Virus record (IMG/VR): IMGVR_UViG_3300011270_000008
Coordinates: 1-51,992 of that record
Source of the DNA: a virus
Reading direction: 5' to 3' (one strand)
Length of the DNA: 51,992 nucleotides
The number at the start of each line of letters is the position of its first letter. The first letter of the stretch is position 1. Below are positions 48,283-51,992 of this stretch, in pieces. The notes beneath the pieces are model-generated. The model was not told where the DNA came from and made no database searches. It worked only from the letters and a program-made list of their open reading frames with translations. The position numbers and the translations under genes are program-made.

Positions 48283-48322
48283 AAACGGAGGGAGCGGAAT
48301 CTTTACTCCGCTCCCTCCGTTT
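48283..48322. terminator. 16-bp perfect inverted repeat ending the array
   Basis: AAACGGAGGGAGCGGA (48283-48298) pairs exactly with TCCGCTCCCTCCGTTT (48307-48322) around loop ATCTTTAC. It is a strong intrinsic terminator in either direction, closing the array unit before the portal gene. The T-run is part of the stem. Confidence 0.85.
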
Positions 48323-48346
48323 AACGCCGTCTCATGCTGCGCCAGA

Positions 48347-49801
48347 ATGAGACGCATGCGAGTGATGACCCCACAAGGCCTCTCTACCGTCCGCAAACGT
48401 GGCTTTCTGGACGATGTGTCCTACGGCGGCCCGTTCTCCCTCAGCGGCCAGGGCCAGGTCCCGCTGGCAAGCAAGCCAACCGGCGAGCAGATGTGGGCCA
48501 GCTACAGCGACATCTACAGGCACAATCCCTGGGTCTACGGCGCCGTGCAGACGCTCATCCGAGGCCTCGCCCCACTCCCCCTGCAGGCATACCAGTACCT
48601 CCCCGACGGTGACCGCCAGATCGTCCGCGGCGATGTCAACGTCTCGCCCGGCCCCCTGTCCGACCAGCAGCGCCTCGCCAACTTGCTGCGCCTGCCCCGT
48701 ATCCGCACATCCCGCAATCGCCTCGCCCGCCGCCTCTTCTGGGACTACTTCGTCAAGGGCAACGCTTTGGTCGAGAAGGAGCGTGACCCCCAGACCGGCA
48801 AGGTCGTTGCCCTGCGCTACTGGCCCTGGCGCTACGCCCTGCCCGTCCGCGCGGCCCAGTTCGGCTTGGTGTACGGCGGCACCGGGACCGGCCTCGGCCC
48901 CATCCTCCACTTCGTCGTCCAGGAGGCGCCAAGCTGGACCTGGCGCCAGATCCTGCTAGCCGACTGCATCCACTTCCACTGGGGTGATAGCGAGGACGGC
49001 GAGCTCGGCGTGAGCCCGCTCGAGCCGATCGCCAGCTCCCACGGCCTGCAGAACGCCATCAACCGCCAGCTCCTCTCCTGGTTCCAAAACAGTGCTAGCC
49101 CGAGCCTGCACGTCAAGATCGCCAAGAAGCCGACCGACCAGGAGGAGCGCTGGCTGCGGGACAGCTTCACCCGGGACTATGGCGGTCCGGAGAACGCTGG
49201 CAACGTGATCTTCTCGACCGGCGAGCCGACCCCCCTGTCGACCACCCCCGCCCACAATGCCATCGTCGAGATCACCCAGATCACCAGGGAGGAAGTCTTC
49301 GCCGCCTACTCGATGCCGCCAGTCTTGATGGGCGTGTTGGAAAAGGCAGCGCTGGGCAACGTCAAGGAGCTCCGCAGCTTCTACCTTCGAGACCTCGTTG
49401 GCCCCCATGCGACCACCTTCACTGATGAGCTCGATGCCCAGCTCGTCACCGACGTCGCCGAGCCCAACTGGTCCGGATGCTTCACCTCCTTCGACATGGA
49501 CAGCCGCCTGCGCCCCGACCTCGAGGCCCTCGTTCAGGCCCACAAGCTGATGATCGGCAGCAGCATGGAGACACCGGACGAGGCCCGCCAGGACCTGAAC
49601 AAGCCGCAGATGGGCGGCGCTGCGACCAAGCTGTGGGCCGCCTTGAACACCGGGCCAATCGAATCCATCGCCGCTCCCAAGAAGGAAAAGCCGCTGCCAG
49701 CCCCCAAGCCCGTCGCCGATGGTGAGGTAGTCGTGGTCCCCGACGAAGGCACGACCGGCTTGGGCTCGCCGCAGTCCAACGGCCACACTGCCAATGTCTG
49801 A
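48347..49801 (+). CDS. portal protein, HK97 family
   Basis: 484 residues. Forms the 12-subunit ring through which DNA is packaged. The stretch WASYSDIYRHNPWVYGAVQT, DYFVKGNALVEKERD, IHFHWGDSEDGELGVSPLEP and ITREEVFAAYSMPPVLMGVL are typical of Phage_portal proteins. Start ATG 48347, with ATG 48356 and 48365 as options; no clear RBS. It is separated from the large terminase by about 2.4 kb across the window ends if the genome is circular, and follows the array terminator, not the terminase. Confidence 0.93.
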   Translation: MRRMRVMTPQGLSTVRKRGFLDDVSYGGPFSLSGQGQVPLASKPTGEQMWASYSDIYRHNPWVYGAVQTLIRGLAPLPLQAYQYLPDGDRQIVRGDVNVSPGPLSDQQRLANLLRLPRIRTSRNRLARRLFWDYFVKGNALVEKERDPQTGKVVALRYWPWRYALPVRAAQFGLVYGGTGTGLGPILHFVVQEAPSWTWRQILLADCIHFHWGDSEDGELGVSPLEPIASSHGLQNAINRQLLSWFQNSASPSLHVKIAKKPTDQEERWLRDSFTRDYGGPENAGNVIFSTGEPTPLSTTPAHNAIVEITQITREEVFAAYSMPPVLMGVLEKAALGNVKELRSFYLRDLVGPHATTFTDELDAQLVTDVAEPNWSGCFTSFDMDSRLRPDLEALVQAHKLMIGSSMETPDEARQDLNKPQMGGAATKLWAALNTGPIESIAAPKKEKPLPAPKPVADGEVVVVPDEGTTGLGSPQSNGHTANV

Positions 49802-49824
49802 GGTGCTCAGGTAAGGTAGGGCGT

Positions 49825-50046
49825 GTGATCGAACCTCACCTCGCTCGCATGCGTGCCTACGCTGATGCTGCCCGCGAGCACCCGACATGGAGCGTGGCCT
49901 ACGCCGAGGACGTGCCGATGCTGCTCGCTGAGATCGACCGCATGCGGGCGCTCCTCTGTCGTTGGCGTGACGACTTTGATGCCTACCCAGTGGATCCGAC
50001 GCTTGAGGAGGAGACGATCGCGGTCGTTGGCTCAAGACAGCCGTGA
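49825..50046 (+). CDS. 73-residue hypothetical protein
   Basis: GTG 49825. Helical (HLARMRAYADAAREHPTWS, LLAEIDRMRALLCRWRDDF). TAAGGT at 49812-49817 could be a -10 for a leaderless message. GTGA overlap with the HNH gene. Confidence 0.55.
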   Translation: MIEPHLARMRAYADAAREHPTWSVAYAEDVPMLLAEIDRMRALLCRWRDDFDAYPVDPTLEEETIAVVGSRQP

Positions 50047-50300
50047 GCCCTCGCAGGTACGACACCGCCGCCCACCGCAACCTCCGCAAGCTCCTGCTGG
50101 TCCCCGGCGCCTTCTGCTGGCGCTGCGGCACCACCCAAGATTTGACCGTGGCCCACATCGACAACAACGGCCCCGACGAAGAGTGGAATGTCCGGGTGGA
50201 GTGCCGTCAGCACAACGCCAGCGAGGCCCGCCGGCGCAAACTCGCCAGCCAGCGCCGCCCGGCTCAGACCGGCGGCAACTACGCCACGCGGCCGAGGTGA
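50043..50300 (+). CDS. HNH-like endonuclease
   Basis: 85 residues. FCWRCGTTQDLTVAHIDNNG and VECRQHNASEARRRK give the Cys pair, central His and final Cys/His of an HNH fold. HNH genes next to terminase and portal often assist cos cleavage and packaging in HK97-like phages, which suits this site if the genome is circular. Confidence 0.7.
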   Translation: MSPRRYDTAAHRNLRKLLLVPGAFCWRCGTTQDLTVAHIDNNGPDEEWNVRVECRQHNASEARRRKLASQRRPAQTGGNYATRPR

Positions 50301-50566
50301 AGTACCGAGCGCTGGACGAACTTGCTCACGCCAATCCTCACCTGGTGGTAGAGGCAACGTTTGTCCCGAAGAGGTTGGAGGATCTACGGGAACGCGCTGT
50401 CGGCATCGGTGAACGTCGGCTGTGGAGCATAGGTTGGCGGATTACTGAGGCCGATGGTGGCAACTATGTAGGGCAGCATGCGTGGTTGCCCGTTGCTGGC
50501 GATGTCGGCGGATGGGTGCCGACCGAGGATCTGGATAGCCCCGAACTCCCGGCTGCGGCCGAGTGA
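50297..50566 (+). CDS. 89-residue hypothetical protein
   Basis: GTG 50297 overlaps the HNH stop. FVPKRLEDLRERAVGIGERR and a Trp/Gly-rich end (GWRITEADGGNYVGQHAWLP). Unknown. Confidence 0.55.
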   Translation: MKYRALDELAHANPHLVVEATFVPKRLEDLRERAVGIGERRLWSIGWRITEADGGNYVGQHAWLPVAGDVGGWVPTEDLDSPELPAAAE

Positions 50567-50652
50567 AGGCCCCCAAGAAGCCGAAGGCACCCCGCAAGCC
50601 CAAGCCCGTCCGTAAGGCCAAGGTGCCGCGCAAGGTGAAGGCACGCAAGTGA
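50563..50652 (+). CDS. 29-residue Lys/Pro-rich peptide
   Basis: GTG 50563, coupled to the previous stop. KAPKKPKAPRKPKPVRKAKV and more, with about half of all residues Lys or Arg, like a histone H1 tail. Likely binds DNA or capsid interior; compare the peptide at 5362. Confidence 0.5.
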   Translation: MKAPKKPKAPRKPKPVRKAKVPRKVKARK

Positions 50653-50683
50653 CTGCCGTCTCCACCCCTGCTACCGTGAGCCC

Positions 50684-51058
50684 GTGGCTAGGCTCGAGGA
50701 TCACCTCTTGCTCATGCGGGACCCGTATGCCCGGGCCGCGATCACCTTGTTGGCTGGCAGGATCGACCGATTGGAGGACGGCATGGCAACAGTTGACCAG
50801 GATGTGCAGGACCTCATCACAGCGGTGCAGGCGAACACGCAGGCAATCTCGGATGGGGCGACAAGGGTGGGCGCTGACATCGCCGCGCTGAAGGCGCAGA
50901 TTGCCGCTGGCCTGCCGCCCGACCCGGCTCTCCTCACCAGCATCGAGGCTCAGACCGCCGCGATCAAGGCCAACACGGCGAGCGTCGCCGCCATCGACCC
51001 GGCCGCGCCGACGCCGCCCCCCCCGCCGACGCCTGTCCCCACGACTCCCACCGCCTAA
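50684..51058 (+). CDS. coiled-coil protein
   Basis: 124 residues from GTG 50684. A helix (LLLMRDPYARAAITLLAGRI) leads into a heptad-rich stalk (DLITAVQANTQAISDGATRV and an AIKANTASVAAID repeat) and a Pro/Thr tail. No membrane helix. Could be a minor head or fibre-like protein. Followed by a terminator. Confidence 0.6.
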   Translation: MARLEDHLLLMRDPYARAAITLLAGRIDRLEDGMATVDQDVQDLITAVQANTQAISDGATRVGADIAALKAQIAAGLPPDPALLTSIEAQTAAIKANTASVAAIDPAAPTPPPPPTPVPTTPTA

Positions 51059-51133
51059 AGTCTGGACGCCGCCGGGGTGCTCGCCGTACAATCACGGCGA
51101 CAATCGGCCCTTAAGATCGATCGTCGATGACAG

Positions 51134-51160
51134 AGCCCCGCGGCGAGCTCCCGGGGCTTT
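51134..51160 (+). terminator. intrinsic terminator
   Basis: AGCCCCG (51134-51140) pairs with CGGGGCT (51152-51158), 11-base loop, then TTT. It ends the portal-HNH operon. Of the 51059-51308 gap, the rest shows only weak promoter-like TACAAT (51087-51092) and TTAAGAT (51111-51117). Confidence 0.65.
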
Positions 51161-51308
51161 GTCGCGTAACGGGCCACATTGCCCTATTGCCAGGGTGGAT
51201 AGGATCAGTCCAGCAAGGCGGGGACAACAGGAAGCGTGCCAGTTCCCACGTCCACCCAGACGATTCTTTGCCTTGCCCTCCCGGTGCGGACAGCCTGATA
51301 CTGAGTGC

Positions 51309-51521
51309 ATGGGCACCGTCGTGTTCCTTGCCGTCATGAGCATCCTGGCTGTCATGTCGGTCTGGTATCAGCTAGGCCCGGGCACCGATCGCATGGCCTG
51401 TGCCATCGCCGTGCTGTGGGGCGCTCCACGCTGCGGCCACTGCGGGCATTGCAAGCGGGAGGCGAGGAAGGCGCGCCGAGTTGATGACGCCCGCGGGATT
51501 CAGCCGCCCGGGTGCATATGA
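51309..51521 (+). CDS. small membrane protein with Cys/His tail
   Basis: 70 residues from ATG 51309. One membrane segment (VVFLAVMSILAVMSVWYQL), then a second hydrophobic stretch, and CGHCGHCKREARKARR, a tight Cys/His cluster with basic residues. Unknown. Confidence 0.55.
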   Translation: MGTVVFLAVMSILAVMSVWYQLGPGTDRMACAIAVLWGAPRCGHCGHCKREARKARRVDDARGIQPPGCI

Positions 51522-51992
51522 AGTGACCGGGCATACAACCTGCCGACCACATAGGACGAATACCGCGCCTTGTCTACCGCGGCCGTAGGATCGAAATGCG
51601 GCCACCCCCGGGTAGTGGCCGTGGCCGTGAGGGTGCGGCTCAACCTGCGTCAGAGGCAGACTGCCGCACGCCACTGGCAAGGGGAGAACAACAGGACGGA
51701 GGAAGTCGCCCACAAGCCGGGAACGGGCGCAGGGATGAGACTGCGCGAGAGGGCACGGCAACCCCCCTAAGTGCCAAGGCTCGGCGGCTGGCCGGGCGAG
51801 GGATACCTCACTCAGGGGCCGGGGTTGCCTGATGCGGAGAGATGTGCTGGCGGGGGCAGGACTGACGGGACTTCACTACCGGGTAGGTAGGTGGGGGGCC
51901 GGGGGACCAAGCGAGCCGGCCTGGCGTTGGCGGGGGTTCGACCGACTTGGGGTATGGGGGTCGAAAAAGGTTCGACTTGTCCGACTCACCAC
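51522..51992 (+). other. right-end region without a confident gene
   Basis: Short frames exist but none is convincing; a small terminase subunit, expected near here, was not recognised. Near the end TTCGAC occurs at 51937-51942 and 51971-51976, with GGTCGAA between, which could be packaging-site repeats. From GTG 51891 a frame is open to the window end and would join the 1-60 gene if the genome is circular. Confidence 0.4.

Noticed and set aside
48956-50167. Leftward reading frame of 403 codons opposite the portal gene
   Set aside because: It overlaps the well-supported portal gene and crosses two further rightward genes; no domain pattern.
51570-51832. Small terminase subunit at the right end
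   Set aside because: Two overlapping frames here are Arg/Gly-rich with no helix-turn-helix; neither resembles a small terminase even if single-base shifts are allowed.
1-51992. tRNA genes
   Set aside because: No stretch showed a TTCRA loop with a 5-bp stem and matching acceptor arm; the nearest match (minus strand near 49830) has an imperfect T stem and overlaps coding DNA.

Overview
The window looks like most or all of the genome of a tailed siphovirus infecting an actinobacterium. It is GC-rich and almost fully coding. Genes are packed with ATGA, GTGA or TGATG stop/start overlaps. It encodes an HK97-type head (terminase, portal, protease, capsid), a long tape measure, a WhiB-like regulator, a Gp3-like protein of the phiC31 type and a DUF1906-type endolysin. 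No integrase, lysin B, tRNA or rRNA was recognised. Portal lies at the right end and large terminase at the left end, which fits a circular or circularly permuted genome cut between them; the window alone cannot prove that.

Layout. 0.2-20.4 kb (+): large terminase, a 708-bp non-coding gap, protease, capsid, connectors, tail tube, tail chaperones, tape measure, tail-tip adhesin, then a lysis region with endolysin, an RlpA-like protein and seven or more tiny membrane proteins. 20.5-29.8 kb (+): a second operon behind its own promoter, with a ribbon-helix-helix protein, many very small proteins with Cys pairs, a RecB-like nuclease, the Gp3-like protein, a RusA-like resolvase, a helicase-methylase fusion and a MazG-like enzyme. 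29.9-43.4 kb (+): a SLOG-fold protein, a tandem set of HNH genes, replication-initiator and helicase-loader-like proteins, a cytosine methyltransferase, WhiB, a macro-domain protein, an FtsK/TraB-like ATPase and a T4SS-pilin-like protein. 43.5-45.0 kb (-): a short leftward operon ending in a divergent control region with five GTAC boxes. 45.1-51.5 kb (+): small genes, an isolated unit made of leader hairpin, small gene, 320-bp pentamer array and terminator, then portal, HNH and small genes.

The most unusual feature is the array at 47961-48280: about 64 five-base units with consensus NGGYN. It starts five bases after a small gene and ends in a 16-bp perfect inverted repeat. It has the layout of a self-contained transcription unit and is not a CRISPR array, a coding repeat or a simple satellite.

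A caution for all users: five reading-frame breaks (near 30908, 33715, 33731, 35731 and 43630) are each repaired by removing one G or C from a short homopolymer run. They affect a cytosine methyltransferase (twice), a macro-domain protein and two small genes. A consensus indel problem in the assembly is at least as likely as real gene decay. One further gene (40275-40505) is split by an in-frame TAG.
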